A stretch of DNA of 64,000 bases from Deinococcus marmoris DSM 12784 (GCF_000701405.1 NZ_JNIV01000008.1:1-64000), one strand, 5' to 3'. Counted from the stretch's first letter, positions 31,747-41,841 are shown. Made by a program: numbers and translations. The notes: generated by a model not told the origin, from the sequence alone.

Positions 31747-32820
31747 ATGCCCGCCTCCCGCTTTACCCAGACCGGCAATTACCGCACCAAGTACCGGCAG
31801 GACCAGACGATCTTCGCCACCTATGCCGAGCAACTGAGCCTGATCGTGCTGATCGGCCTTTTGCTGCTGCTGCCGCTGATCCTGCCCAAGACCATGCTGC
31901 GCGACGTGAACATGATCATGATCTACGCGGTGGCGGTGATCGGCCTGAACATCACCACCGGATACACCGGCCTGATCAACATCGGGCAGGCGGCGTTCAT
32001 GGGCGTGGGGGCGTACGCCACGGCACTGGCGGCCACGCGGCTCAACCTCCCCTTCTTCCTCGCCATTCCGATTGGTGGACTGGCGGGCGCGCTGGTCGGC
32101 ACCTTTGTTGGCCTGCCCAGCCTCCGCCTCAAATACCTGTATTTAGCGGTTGCCACCCTCGCCTTCCAGATCATCTTCGAGTGGGGCGTGGGGCACACGC
32201 CGCTGCTGGCGCAGGGGGGCGCGATCAGCCTGCCGCAGGTGCAGGTGTTCGGGGTCAAGGCCACGTTCTTTAACCACAATTTCGTGTGGTACTACCTGAT
32301 TCTGCCGGTGCTGGTTGTTATGGGCCTGCTGTGGCGCAACGTGCTGCGGACCAAACACGGACGCTCACTGATCGCCGTGCGGGACAATGACCGGGCTGCC
32401 GCCGCGATGGGGATCAACCCCGGCACCGCCAAGATCATGGCCTTCATGATCGGCTCGTTCTACGCCGGCATCGCGGGCGGGCTGTTCGCGTACTTCCAGA
32501 AAGCCGTGGTGATCGAGGATTACGGCCTGCACATCTCCATTCAACTGCTGGCGATGGCGATTGTGGGCGGGCTGGGCAGCCTGCCGGGCTCGTTCCTGGG
32601 GCCGCTGTTTATCGTGACGCTGGACCGTCTGGTGGGCAACGGCAGCCAGTGGCTGGGGGCACAGAACCTGTTCCCGGCGGGGGTGGATGTGGCCACGGCG
32701 CTCCGCCCACTGTCCTTCGGCCTCGCCATCGTGCTGTTCCTGATGTTTGAGCCGCGCGGGCTGGCCAACTGGTGGCGACTCTCCAGGCTGTATTTCAAGA
32801 AGTGGCCGTATAAGTTCTAG
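31747..32820 (+). CDS. livM: Branched-chain-type ABC permease (LivM)
   Basis: Second permease, 357 residues, with a longer N-terminus and about ten hydrophobic segments. Family signatures are AVIGLNITTGYTGLINIGQAAFMGVGAYA, GLPSLRLKYLYLAVATLAF, and the contact loop SLIAVRDNDRAAAAMGINP followed by AFMIGSFYAGIAGGLFAY. The start ATG follows livH by 54 bases with a weak AAGGGCG site, so translational coupling is loose. The polar tail ends KKWPYKF. Confidence 0.93.
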   Translation: MPASRFTQTGNYRTKYRQDQTIFATYAEQLSLIVLIGLLLLLPLILPKTMLRDVNMIMIYAVAVIGLNITTGYTGLINIGQAAFMGVGAYATALAATRLNLPFFLAIPIGGLAGALVGTFVGLPSLRLKYLYLAVATLAFQIIFEWGVGHTPLLAQGGAISLPQVQVFGVKATFFNHNFVWYYLILPVLVVMGLLWRNVLRTKHGRSLIAVRDNDRAAAAMGINPGTAKIMAFMIGSFYAGIAGGLFAYFQKAVVIEDYGLHISIQLLAMAIVGGLGSLPGSFLGPLFIVTLDRLVGNGSQWLGAQNLFPAGVDVATALRPLSFGLAIVLFLMFEPRGLANWWRLSRLYFKKWPYKF

Positions 32821-32908
32821 CGGCCCCACAAGTGCAACGAATCCACCCTCCAATATCAACGTCAATCCAAATCCCTACCCGCCCTCTCACCGTTCGGAGG
32901 TTCCACCC

Positions 32909-34096
32909 ATGAAGAAGACCCTGATGCTGTCCGCCCTCGTTTCCCTGTCCTTCGCCGCTGCTCAGAAAACCGTGACGCTGCCGTGGTCCGGGGCCATCAC
33001 CGGACCGACGAGCGACGCCGGAGCCAGCTACGCGGCGGGCGTGGAGGACTATTGCAAGTACGCCAACGCGCAGAAAATGCTGCCGGGCATCACCCTCAAC
33101 TGCGTGACCCGCGATGACCAGTACAACAACGCCAACACCCAGCGCAACTTCGAGGATTTCGTCGCCAACCTGAACGCCCCGGTGTTCCTGGGTTACGCGA
33201 CGGGCGGTGCCCTGCAACTCAAGAGCGTGATTCAGGAAACCAAGATTCCCACGCTGACGGCCAGCTATCACATCGGCATCATCGACGCGCCCGACAACAC
33301 CTACACCTTCCTGCCCGTCAGCAGCTACAGCGAGAACATCGTGGCGCTGCTGGAATACATCGCCAAGAAGGAGCGCGGCGCGAAGGTGGCGCTGATCGTC
33401 AACCCCAGCCCCTTCGGGCGTGACCCGGTGGTGGACGCCCGCAAGGCCGCCACCCGTCTGGGCCTGAAAATCACCGACGTGCAGGAGGTGGGCGGCAACA
33501 ATCTGGACAATACCGCCCTGCTGAAGCGGCTGGAGTCGCAGGGCGCGAAATACATCATCAACCAGAACACCGCCGGGCCGGTGGCGAACATCCTGAAGGA
33601 CGCCAAGCGGTTGAACCTGCTGGGCAAGATGCAGTTTATGGGCGCGCACTACACCGGTGGGGAAGACCTGACCAAGCTGGCCGGGGACGCCGCCAAGGAC
33701 TTTATCTGGGCCACCAGTTACTACCTGTACGACGAGGCCAGCCAGCCGGGCATCATTCTGGCGAAGAAGATCGGCGCACAGTTCAAGCGCAATGCGGACA
33801 CCATCCGCAGCGTGCATTACACCAGTGGACTGATGGCGTCGGCCATTGCCATCGAGGCCATGAAACGCGCCGGGGCCAACCCGGACGCCGCCGGGGTCTA
33901 CAAGGGCCTGATCAGCATGAACGGCAGCAAGTCGTTCAACCCCGGCTTTGCCGTCGGCCCGGTGACCTTCAGCGCCAAAGATCACATCGGCGCGGAAAGC
34001 CTGCGGCTGTTGCAGGCCGATGCCACCGGGAACTTCAAGGCGATCACCGGGGCGCAGCGCAGCGCACTGTTCCAGCTTGTTCACCCGCTGAAGTAG
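32909..34096 (+). CDS. Periplasmic substrate-binding protein (LivK-like)
   Basis: A 395-residue exported type 1 periplasmic binding protein. MKKTLMLSALVSLSFAAA is the signal peptide; the mature part begins QKTVTLPWSGAITGPTSDAGASYAAGVEDY, the opening of Leu/Ile/Val- and amide-binding folds. A GGAGG site precedes the ATG at 32909. The binding determinants are divergent from true LivK: there is no standard SSxxS pocket, fitting a different ligand such as an aromatic or fatty acid. It lies between livM and livF, 88 bases after livM. Confidence 0.9.
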   Translation: MKKTLMLSALVSLSFAAAQKTVTLPWSGAITGPTSDAGASYAAGVEDYCKYANAQKMLPGITLNCVTRDDQYNNANTQRNFEDFVANLNAPVFLGYATGGALQLKSVIQETKIPTLTASYHIGIIDAPDNTYTFLPVSSYSENIVALLEYIAKKERGAKVALIVNPSPFGRDPVVDARKAATRLGLKITDVQEVGGNNLDNTALLKRLESQGAKYIINQNTAGPVANILKDAKRLNLLGKMQFMGAHYTGGEDLTKLAGDAAKDFIWATSYYLYDEASQPGIILAKKIGAQFKRNADTIRSVHYTSGLMASAIAIEAMKRAGANPDAAGVYKGLISMNGSKSFNPGFAVGPVTFSAKDHIGAESLRLLQADATGNFKAITGAQRSALFQLVHPLK

Positions 34097-34208
34097 GGCG
34101 CGTCGTCTAAAGCCTTCTGCTGCCTGGGCAGATGGCTGGGGAGGGGAGGCGTGTGACTCGCGCCTCCGCCCCACGTCACCCCAACACCCGCCTCGGAGGT
34201 CCACCCTC

Positions 34209-35057
34209 ATGACCCTCTCCACCCCCCAACCTGCTACCGCTCCGCCGCCCCAGACTTCGGCCAGCAAGGACGACCTGACTGTCAACAACGTGGAAGTCGT
34301 CTATCACGACATTATTCAGGTGTTGCGCGGCGTGAGCCTGACCGTACGGGCCGGTCAAGTGACTAGCCTGCTCGGCACCAACGGCGCAGGAAAAACGACA
34401 ACACTGCGGGCCATTTCAGGGTTGCTGAAACCCGAGAACGGCAAGATCAGAGAAGGCACCATTTCCTTTGCGGGCAAGATTTTAAGCGCCCTCAACGGCA
34501 CCGACGTCGTCAAATCCGGCGTGGTGCAGGTGCCGGAGGGCCGCCGCGTCTTCAAGCACCTGTCGGTGGAGGAAAACCTGCGGGCCGGGGCGATTCTGGG
34601 CCGGGGCAACTGGAAAGACGATCTGGAGCGCATCTACACCTACTTTCCCAAGCTGCCCGCACTGCGGCACAAGCAGGCCGGGTACACCTCCGGCGGCGAG
34701 CAGCAGATGATTGCCATTGGCCGCGCGTTGATGGCCCACCCGAAAGTGCTGCTGCTGGACGAACCCAGCCTGGGCCTTGCGCCGCTGCTGGTCGCCGAGA
34801 TCTTTGACAACGTGCGCCGCATCAACCGCGAGGAGGGCCTGAGCGTGCTGGTGGTGGAGCAGAACGCCAACATCGCTCTTCGGAACAGCGATTACGGCTA
34901 CGTCATGGAAAGCGGACGCATCGTGATGGAAGGCCCCAGCGCCCACCTCGCCAGTAACCCTGACGTCAAGGAGTTTTATCTGGGCGTCACCGAGGGCGGC
35001 GTCCGCAAGAGTTTCAAGGACGTCAAGAGTTACAAGCGGCGCAAACGCTGGATGTGA
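34209..35057 (+). CDS. livF: Branched-chain-type ABC transporter ATP-binding protein (LivF)
   Basis: Second ATPase of the importer, 282 residues. Walker A GTNGAGKTTTLRAISG (near residue 56), signature TSGGEQQMIAIGRALM, Walker B LLLDEPSLGLAP and VVEQNA are all present. It has an N-terminal extension of about 20 residues and an unusual basic C-terminus ending FKDVKSYKRRKRWM, a tail I associate with LivF paralogues that sit beside acyl-CoA ligases rather than with amino acid transporters. GGAGG lies ten bases before the ATG. No terminator is seen downstream; a MITE follows. Confidence 0.92.
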   Translation: MTLSTPQPATAPPPQTSASKDDLTVNNVEVVYHDIIQVLRGVSLTVRAGQVTSLLGTNGAGKTTTLRAISGLLKPENGKIREGTISFAGKILSALNGTDVVKSGVVQVPEGRRVFKHLSVEENLRAGAILGRGNWKDDLERIYTYFPKLPALRHKQAGYTSGGEQQMIAIGRALMAHPKVLLLDEPSLGLAPLLVAEIFDNVRRINREEGLSVLVVEQNANIALRNSDYGYVMESGRIVMEGPSAHLASNPDVKEFYLGVTEGGVRKSFKDVKSYKRRKRWM

Positions 35058-35103
35058 AGGGCGTTCGGGTGCCTACGCTCTAAACAAGACGTCAGGGCTT
35101 TTA

Positions 35104-35266
35104 GAGCCTATTCGGAAAGTGGAGCGTCTGTTTTGATTAAGGTGCGCTGGGAGGGCGTCTGCGGTTCACCCCCTCCCTAACCCTCCCCCATAAAGAGGGA
35201 GGGAGTGGAAACACTGTCTGAGTCACATTAAATCTGATACTCACCTTCGACTTCCCGAATAGGCTC
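35104..35266. mobile_element. 163-bp MITE with IS5-like ends
   Basis: Terminal inverted repeats GAGCCTATTCGGAAAGTGGA (left) and GAGCCTATTCGGGAAGTCGA (right, complemented) match at 18 of 20 positions. TTA is duplicated immediately outside both ends (35101-35103 and 35267-35269). GAGCC-type ends and a 3-bp TNA duplication are typical of IS5-family elements. There is no coding capacity; the interior has CCCCCTCCCTAACCC and GAGGGAGGG, which can fold. It sits 46 bases after the livF stop. Confidence 0.7.
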
Positions 35267-35305
35267 TTAGCTCCTCCCTCCTTGCGGGGGAGGCTGGGAG
35301 GGGGG
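35267..35305. repeat. 39-bp GC-rich palindromic block, copy 1
   Basis: TTAGCTCCTCCC followed by GCGGGGGAGGCTGGGAGGGGGG; 37 of 39 bases are identical to 39959-39997. It adjoins the right end of the 163-bp MITE, and its TTA is also the MITE target duplication. It can fold into a CCTCC/GGGGGAGG stem. Confidence 0.6.
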
Positions 35306-35342
35306 TGGCAGGCACCGCCTGCCTTGCCTTTAAGGACAATCA

Positions 35343-36494
35343 ATGACCAACACACTCCAACCAAGTTCCACCGCACCCGCCAATCAGGCTGAATTGCTGG
35401 TTCGCCTCAAGAGCCATCCCCTCTACCGCGCTGCCCTCAAGCAGACCTCTGAAAACTCCAACTGGGGCACTGTTCCCTTCCTGACCCGCGAACGACTGAC
35501 GGAGGCTTTTGAGGCGGGCGAACTGGCCCACCCCGACGCCGTGCGCGTTCATCTCACGCCGCATCTGGGCGGGGGTTGGCTGCCCGAATACGCCACGCGG
35601 GCGGACATTGACGCGCACGGGCAGGCGGCGGCGTCGGCTTTCGCGCGGGCGGGTGTTCGCCCTGAAGATCACGTTCAGATCGCCTTCGGCTTTCACCGCT
35701 TCGCAGGCGGCTGGATCATGCAGGACGGCTTCGAGGCGCTGGGCACAAAAACCCTGCCCTTTGGTCCCGGCGAATCGGAAGCGCAACTGGACGCCATTCG
35801 GAAACTGGGCGTGCGCGTCCTCGTTTCCGCCCCCAGTTTCGCGCAGAAGCTGGGCGAGGCAGGTGCGCGGGTAGAACTGCTGATCTCGTCGGGCGAGCCG
35901 CTCACCAGCATCGCGGGCCGCCGGGAGCGGGTGGAAGCGGCGCTGGGCTGCGTGGCCCTGGACGCCTACGCCAGCAGCGAGGCCGGAATGATGGCCCTGG
36001 AAACCCCCGAAAAGAACGGTCTGCGCGTGCTGGAAGACTGGGTCCATCTGGAAGTCATAGATCCCGAAACCGGGGCGGCCATGCCGGACGGTGAACGCGG
36101 AGAACTCGTCGTGACCCATCTGAGCAAGCAGGCCATGCCATTGCTGCGCTTCCGCACCGGGGACCTGACCCGGCTGGAAAGGCGTGCGGACGGTGTTTAT
36201 CTGCCCGGCGGCGTCTTCGGCAATGTTGGCGGCATGCTCAAGGTCAAGGGCGTCAAGCTATTCCCGCGTGAAGTCGCGTTCTGGCTGGCGGGGCATGGGC
36301 TGGACCACAGCCAGCACACGCTGAGGCTGTGGTCTCAGGGCGGCGCGGATCGCCTGGGGTTGACTGTTCGCGGCGAGATGCCTGAGAGCGTGGACGTGCT
36401 GCTGGCCGACTTCCAGCGCCGTTTTGCCATCCGGTTGGATGCGCTGGCCGTCACCACGGATCACGAGGGCGCAGGCGTGCTGGACGAGCGGTAA
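35343..36494 (+). CDS. PaaK-like AMP-dependent ligase, short form
   Basis: A 383-residue member of the phenylacetate-CoA ligase branch of the ANL superfamily. Visible are the substrate-domain segment LISSGEPLTSIAGRRERVE, YASSEAGMMALE (A5-like), and GELVVTHLSKQAMPLLRFRTGDLT, followed by the hinge region VGGMLKVKGVKLFPREV. The N-terminal P-loop motif of complete enzymes (SSGTTG) is replaced by HVQIAFGFHRFAGG, so either the ATP loop is divergent or this enzyme uses another mechanism. AAGGAC precedes the ATG. Its place after livF supports a role in activating an imported acid. Confidence 0.75.
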   Translation: MTNTLQPSSTAPANQAELLVRLKSHPLYRAALKQTSENSNWGTVPFLTRERLTEAFEAGELAHPDAVRVHLTPHLGGGWLPEYATRADIDAHGQAAASAFARAGVRPEDHVQIAFGFHRFAGGWIMQDGFEALGTKTLPFGPGESEAQLDAIRKLGVRVLVSAPSFAQKLGEAGARVELLISSGEPLTSIAGRRERVEAALGCVALDAYASSEAGMMALETPEKNGLRVLEDWVHLEVIDPETGAAMPDGERGELVVTHLSKQAMPLLRFRTGDLTRLERRADGVYLPGGVFGNVGGMLKVKGVKLFPREVAFWLAGHGLDHSQHTLRLWSQGGADRLGLTVRGEMPESVDVLLADFQRRFAIRLDALAVTTDHEGAGVLDER

Positions 36495-36516
36495 TAAAGG
36501 CAGAAAATCGAGACAG

Positions 36517-36541
36517 AAAAAAGCCCCAGCAACTGTGGGGC
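36517..36541. other. Hairpin after the PaaK-like gene
   Basis: AAAAAA-GCCCCA...TGGGGC; the A-tract makes it terminator-like for reverse-strand transcription, but no reverse-strand gene feeds into it, and on the forward strand it lacks a T-tract. A second small stem GGCCCC/GGGGCC lies near 36579-36600. Confidence 0.3.
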
Positions 36542-36681
36542 AGCCTTCCTGACTTCACCCGGCCAGGTTAAATTGTTTGGCCCCCTCAGCATGGGGCCTG
36601 CGCCTGTGCGGCGCGTGTGAGGGAGATTGAGCTGGCCTTGGGTGACCGCCGACTGGACCGTCATGTGATACATGAAGGAGT

Positions 36682-37860
36682 GTGACTGGCCGCAAGAAGC
36701 AGAAAATCAGAATCGTCCGCCCGCCTGTGCGTGAAGAAACCGGTGGCAGCGGGGATTATTTCGGGGTCCGCCCCGCCAGACTCGGCCAGAGGTTGGAAGG
36801 GATGACTGCCCTCACCAAACCCGGCGTGCGCGGTTTTCCCGGTGTGGACGCGGCCCAGGAGTTGTTGGCCCAGACCATGCGAAAGGACCGGGTGTCGGGC
36901 GAGGTGCTGGACCTGTCGGCGGCAGGTGGATTGCTGGGCAGCTTGCCCGGTGTGGCCCTGCGTGCGGTGGAGGGTTCGGCGGCGGCGCTGGCAGTGCTGG
37001 AGTCTGCGGGTTACGAATTTCTGGCTGCTGCCCCCGGCGATGCGCTGGCTGAACGCTGGCCCGAACGGGCGCGCACGGTGGCACTGACGCTGGCCGGGGA
37101 CCGGGGCAACGCTTACATCTCGGCGCAGATCGCCTGGGCGCACGCGCAGACGCCTCCGGGCGGCACACTGTATCTGGCGGGGGACCGCGACAAGGGCTTT
37201 GACCGCTATGTGCGCGCGGCGGGCGCAGCATTCGGGACAGGGGAGACGGTGGCCCGTGACGGCGGAATGCGCGTGGCCCGTCTGACCCGTCGCCCCGGCC
37301 CCACGCCGCTCCTGCCCGAAGCCGAGAACTACGAGGCGTTCGGCATCCAGATTGTCGGTTTACCCGGAGTCTTCAGCGCGGGCAAGGCGGATAAGGCGAC
37401 TTCTCTGCTGCTGGAGACGTTGGGAGAACTGGACCTGTCCGGCCAGCACGTTCTCGATCTGGGCTGCGGCGCGGGCCTGATCGGTGCGTGGGCGGCCCGG
37501 CGCGGGGCAAAGGTGACCCTGGTGGACGGCGACTTGCAGAGCGTCCGCAGCTCGCGCCTGACGCTGGAGGCGAACGGATTGGCGGGCGAGGTCATCCACT
37601 CGGACGTGGACGCGGCTCTGGGCGAGCGCACCTTCGACATCATCCTGACCAATCCGCCCTTTCATGTGGGGCGCGGCGTGGTGCTGGATGTGGCACTGGA
37701 GTTCCTGGCCACGGCCTCACGCCGCCTGAAGCCGGGTGGCACGCTGTATCTGGTAGCAAACGAACCTCTGCCCTACGAAACGCCGCTGCGTGAAATCGGC
37801 CCGGCGCGGGAACTGGCGCGTGCGGGCGGATTCAAGGTACTGGCGGCGACGCGCGGCTGA
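36682..37860 (+). CDS. RsmC-like class I methyltransferase
   Basis: A 392-residue protein with the two-domain layout of RsmC/RlmG RNA guanine-N2 methyltransferases: a divergent N-terminal half and a C-terminal methyltransferase small domain. Motif I VLDLGCGAGLIGAWAARRG (near residue 255) and the catalytic motif IV ILTNPPFHVGRG (near residue 317) are clear; NPPF with following H is typical of N2-guanine enzymes acting on rRNA. The GTG at 36682 lies too close to AAGGAG, so the exact start is uncertain; a GTG at 36727 is an alternative. Confidence 0.82.
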   Translation: MTGRKKQKIRIVRPPVREETGGSGDYFGVRPARLGQRLEGMTALTKPGVRGFPGVDAAQELLAQTMRKDRVSGEVLDLSAAGGLLGSLPGVALRAVEGSAAALAVLESAGYEFLAAAPGDALAERWPERARTVALTLAGDRGNAYISAQIAWAHAQTPPGGTLYLAGDRDKGFDRYVRAAGAAFGTGETVARDGGMRVARLTRRPGPTPLLPEAENYEAFGIQIVGLPGVFSAGKADKATSLLLETLGELDLSGQHVLDLGCGAGLIGAWAARRGAKVTLVDGDLQSVRSSRLTLEANGLAGEVIHSDVDAALGERTFDIILTNPPFHVGRGVVLDVALEFLATASRRLKPGGTLYLVANEPLPYETPLREIGPARELARAGGFKVLAATRG

Positions 37861-37884
37861 CCTGACCGGGAACCTTTTCCCCGT

Positions 37885-37945
37885 TTGACACGTAATGGAA
37901 GTGTTGATACGCGTGCTGGCAGATTCACCGGGGGCGTGGTAAAAT
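37885..37945 (+). promoter_or_regulatory. Candidate rpoD promoters
   Basis: TTGACA at 37885-37890 is a consensus -35 box with TACGCG at 17 bases. A second candidate is TAAAAT (37940-37945), whose -35 position (TGGCAG) is weak. Both lie in the 220-base gap before rpoD; the long leader suggests more than one start. Confidence 0.35.
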
Positions 37946-38080
37946 TTACGACTGCCTTCAGGTGGGCGCTGGCCCGCGAATGCGTTTGCTAGACTGGCGC
38001 GTTTCGGCATCCAGTCTCCGGGTTTGAGACCTGAGTTCCGCCTTTCCCCGATTGATCCATTTTTTGCCACAGGAGGCCGC

Positions 38081-39769
<1,689 letters not shown>

Positions 39770-39786
39770 TCAGATTGTTGTTCTGC

Positions 39787-39819
39787 GCCGCCCCGGACTT
39801 TCGTCGGGGGCGGTTTTTT
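39787..39819 (+). terminator. rpoD terminator
   Basis: CCGCCCC...GGGGGCGG hairpin followed by six T residues, about 18 bases after the rpoD stop. Confidence 0.85.
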
Positions 39820-39901
39820 GTGGCTTTAGACGGCGATCTCGTAGGGTTGCCGCCACGGTTTAACCCCTCAGTCTGCTTCGCAGCCAGCTCCCCTTAAAGG
39901 G

Positions 39902-40092
39902 CTGTGTGATGCAGAGATCTCTCTCATAAAAGTGACGATACCGATAAACACGGCATTTTTAGCTCCTCCCCCCTCGCGGGGGAGGCTGGGAGGGGGGAAC
40001 CGCAAACGCCGTCCCAGTGCGGTCAGAGAAAAATGGCATTTTGCGAAAATCAGCGCAAAGCTAAACATGAGAGACTTGTCTGCATCACCCAG
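39902..40092. mobile_element. 191-bp MITE with IS4-like ends inside a repeat
   Basis: Ends CTGTGTGATGCAGA and, complemented, CTGGGTGATGCAGA (13 of 14); the similarity extends to 22 of 26. CCTTAAAGGG is present directly on both sides (39892-39901 and 40093-40102) and only once in the reconstructed empty site. CTG...CAG ends with a 9-10-bp duplication are typical of IS4-type elements. No ORF of note; it must be moved by a transposase encoded elsewhere. The interior holds GGCATTTT twice and the 39-bp block. Confidence 0.8.
39959..39997. repeat. 39-bp GC-rich palindromic block, copy 2
   Basis: TTAGCTCCTCCC followed by GCGGGGGAGGCTGGGAGGGGGG, with two mismatches to 35267-35305. It lies inside the 191-bp MITE, bounded by non-matching sequence, suggesting a further nested insertion or a shared structural module. 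Confidence 0.6.
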
Positions 40093-40321
40093 CCTTAAAG
40101 GGAGCCAAGAAGCACAAAAGTCCTGTGCCACAAGCAATCTCCTTGCCTCCCTTCTAAGGGGAGGTGCCCCGTAGGGGCGGACTCGCAGAGCTGCGAAGCA
40201 GAGGGGTTCAACCGTGGCATCCCCCCTGCCCGCCACGAAGCCGATCCACTGACAAGCCTCCACCCGAAAAGAGCTAAAAACGGCAACTTTTCCCCACCCG
40301 AGCGCGTATTCTCCACTTGAG

Positions 40322-40345
40322 ATGATGTTCGAGGAATTCTCCTGA
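40322..40345 (+). CDS. Upstream mini-ORF coupled to the DUF4129 gene
   Basis: Reads MMFEEFS and stops at TGA (40343-40345). A TATTCT box ends nine bases before its ATG. The GAGGA inside the mini-ORF (40331-40335) is correctly placed as ribosome site for a CTG codon (40342-40344) that overlaps the stop as CTGA and opens the next reading frame. Expression is inferred, not shown. Confidence 0.4.
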   Translation: MMFEEFS

Positions 40346-41841
40346 CCGCCGCGCCGCGTGAGGAACCCTGGCTGGACGCCCCGGCACGGGTGTCGTGGCG
40401 GGCCTACGGGCTGGCGCTGCTTCCGCTGGCGGCGGCGGGCTGGCTGCCATGGTGGGCCACCGCGTTGCTGTGCGTGTTGTTCGGTCTGGCCGTGCGCTGG
40501 CCCCGCTGGGAGGAAGGCCGCCTGCTGCTGAGTCTGCTGGTGGTGGGCGGCGCGGCGGTGGCCCTGGCCCCGGCAGCGCTGGCGCAGGGCCGGGCAGCGC
40601 TGGTGGGTCTGGCCCTGCACTATCTGGCCCTGTTTTTTGTGGTGATTGCCCTGAACTGGTCCGCCAACCGCATCACCGATGGCTTGCGGCGCAGTCGTGG
40701 GGCGTTGTTTGTGCCGCTGCTGATCGGGCTGCTGGCCCCACAGCCGGGGCTGCTGCTGGCGCTGGCCGGGGGACTGCTGGCGGTTCCGGGCCGCGACGAA
40801 CGGATGGGACGGCGTCCCGAGCAACCGACGCCCCGCGTGTGGTGGGTGGCCGGCGCAGCGCTGGCGGCCCTGCTGCTTTTCAGCGTGCTGCTGCCGCGTC
40901 AGGCTGTGAACTGGGGAGCGCTGGGCGGGCCGACACCGCCGCCTGCCACCGCCCCTCTGCCGCCCCCCAATCAGACTGTGCCCCCGGACCTGGGCCAGAC
41001 GCCGTCCGTCCCCAACTCGCCCGGACTGGCATTGCCTTTTCAGTTCACCATCGACAACGTTTTTCTGCCCATCGACGCCATCCTGCTGGGCGGACTGCTG
41101 TTGCTGGTGGCGGGCGGCGGGCTGCTGTTCAGACTCCGCCGGGAGGAGGGCCGCAAGCCCCGGCTGATCGAGATGCTGATGGTGGCGGGGTTGCTGCTGA
41201 CCGGGGCAGTGTGGCTGGCAGCGGGCGTGTTGCTGTCCGGCGGCGACGGCGGCGGTTCAGGGGCGGCGCAGACGATGGGTCCCGGCGCGGGTAACGCCCT
41301 GGGGGAGCTGCTCAGCAACATCACCGGGCGGCGGCAGATCGATGTCAGCGGTTTTCTCCAGGCGCTGCTGTGGCTCAGTCTGGCGCTGCTGTTTGCGCTG
41401 GCCGCCGCGCTGTTCTGGCTGAACTTCACGCAGCCTAGAGAGAAGGAGAGCGACGAAAAAGCCCTGGATGGGCTTGAGGACGCGGCCCCCGTCTCCACCC
41501 AGCCCGCCCTGCACCGTGTCCGCCTCGCCTACCGACAGGCCGAGGAACTGCTGCGGCAGCATGGGCGCGGCAGGCTGGCCGCTGAAACCCCGGCAGGCTA
41601 CGCGGCGCGCCTGACTGCCCTGGACGCCGTGCTGGCCGGGCCGCTGGACACCCTGACCCGCGCGTATGGCCCGGTGCGCTACGGCGGGCGCGTGACCGAC
41701 GAGGACGCCGCCCAGGCCGAGGCGGCAGCGCATGAGCTGGCCGTAGTGCTGCCCGATCTGCCGCCCCCCCATGATCCATCCGAAGACTCTGATCCATCCG
41801 AAGGCGCTCCCGACTCCCTTTCAACAAAGGAAAACCCATGA
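40342..41841 (+). CDS. DUF4129-domain membrane protein
   Basis: First gene of a DUF4129-MoxR-DUF58 operon. The protein (about 499 residues from the CTG) has several N-terminal membrane segments (YGLALLPLAAAGWLPWW, LLLSLLVVGGAAVAL, FFVVIALNW), a proline-rich periplasmic stretch (near 180-205), three further membrane segments and a cytosolic C-terminal DUF4129 domain (LHRVRLAYRQAEELLRQHGRGR...). The start is CTG at 40342 (GAGGA at a spacing of 6, overlapping the upstream stop) or GTG at 40390 (no ribosome site). A role in cell-surface or MoxR-assisted maturation is inferred from the operon. Confidence 0.75.
   Translation: MTAAPREEPWLDAPARVSWRAYGLALLPLAAAGWLPWWATALLCVLFGLAVRWPRWEEGRLLLSLLVVGGAAVALAPAALAQGRAALVGLALHYLALFFVVIALNWSANRITDGLRRSRGALFVPLLIGLLAPQPGLLLALAGGLLAVPGRDERMGRRPEQPTPRVWWVAGAALAALLLFSVLLPRQAVNWGALGGPTPPPATAPLPPPNQTVPPDLGQTPSVPNSPGLALPFQFTIDNVFLPIDAILLGGLLLLVAGGGLLFRLRREEGRKPRLIEMLMVAGLLLTGAVWLAAGVLLSGGDGGGSGAAQTMGPGAGNALGELLSNITGRRQIDVSGFLQALLWLSLALLFALAAALFWLNFTQPREKESDEKALDGLEDAAPVSTQPALHRVRLAYRQAEELLRQHGRGRLAAETPAGYAARLTALDAVLAGPLDTLTRAYGPVRYGGRVTDEDAAQAEAAAHELAVVLPDLPPPHDPSEDSDPSEGAPDSLSTKENP

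Larger units (their letters stand above)
39862..40208. repeat. Dispersed intergenic repeat, copy 3 (split by a MITE)
   Basis: Bounded by AACCCCTC and GAGGGGTT. Removing the 191-bp MITE and one copy of the 10-bp duplication leaves 146 bases, matching the 145-base copy at 30575-30719. The rejoined site CAGCTCCCCTTAAAGGGAGCC is collinear with the uninterrupted copies. Together with the rpoD terminator and the MITE it accounts for the whole of the 570-base gap between rpoD and the DUF4129 operon. Confidence 0.85.

Noticed and set aside
36579..36600. GGCCCC/GGGGCC stem as terminator of the PaaK-like gene
   Set aside because: Only six base pairs and no T-tract on either side.
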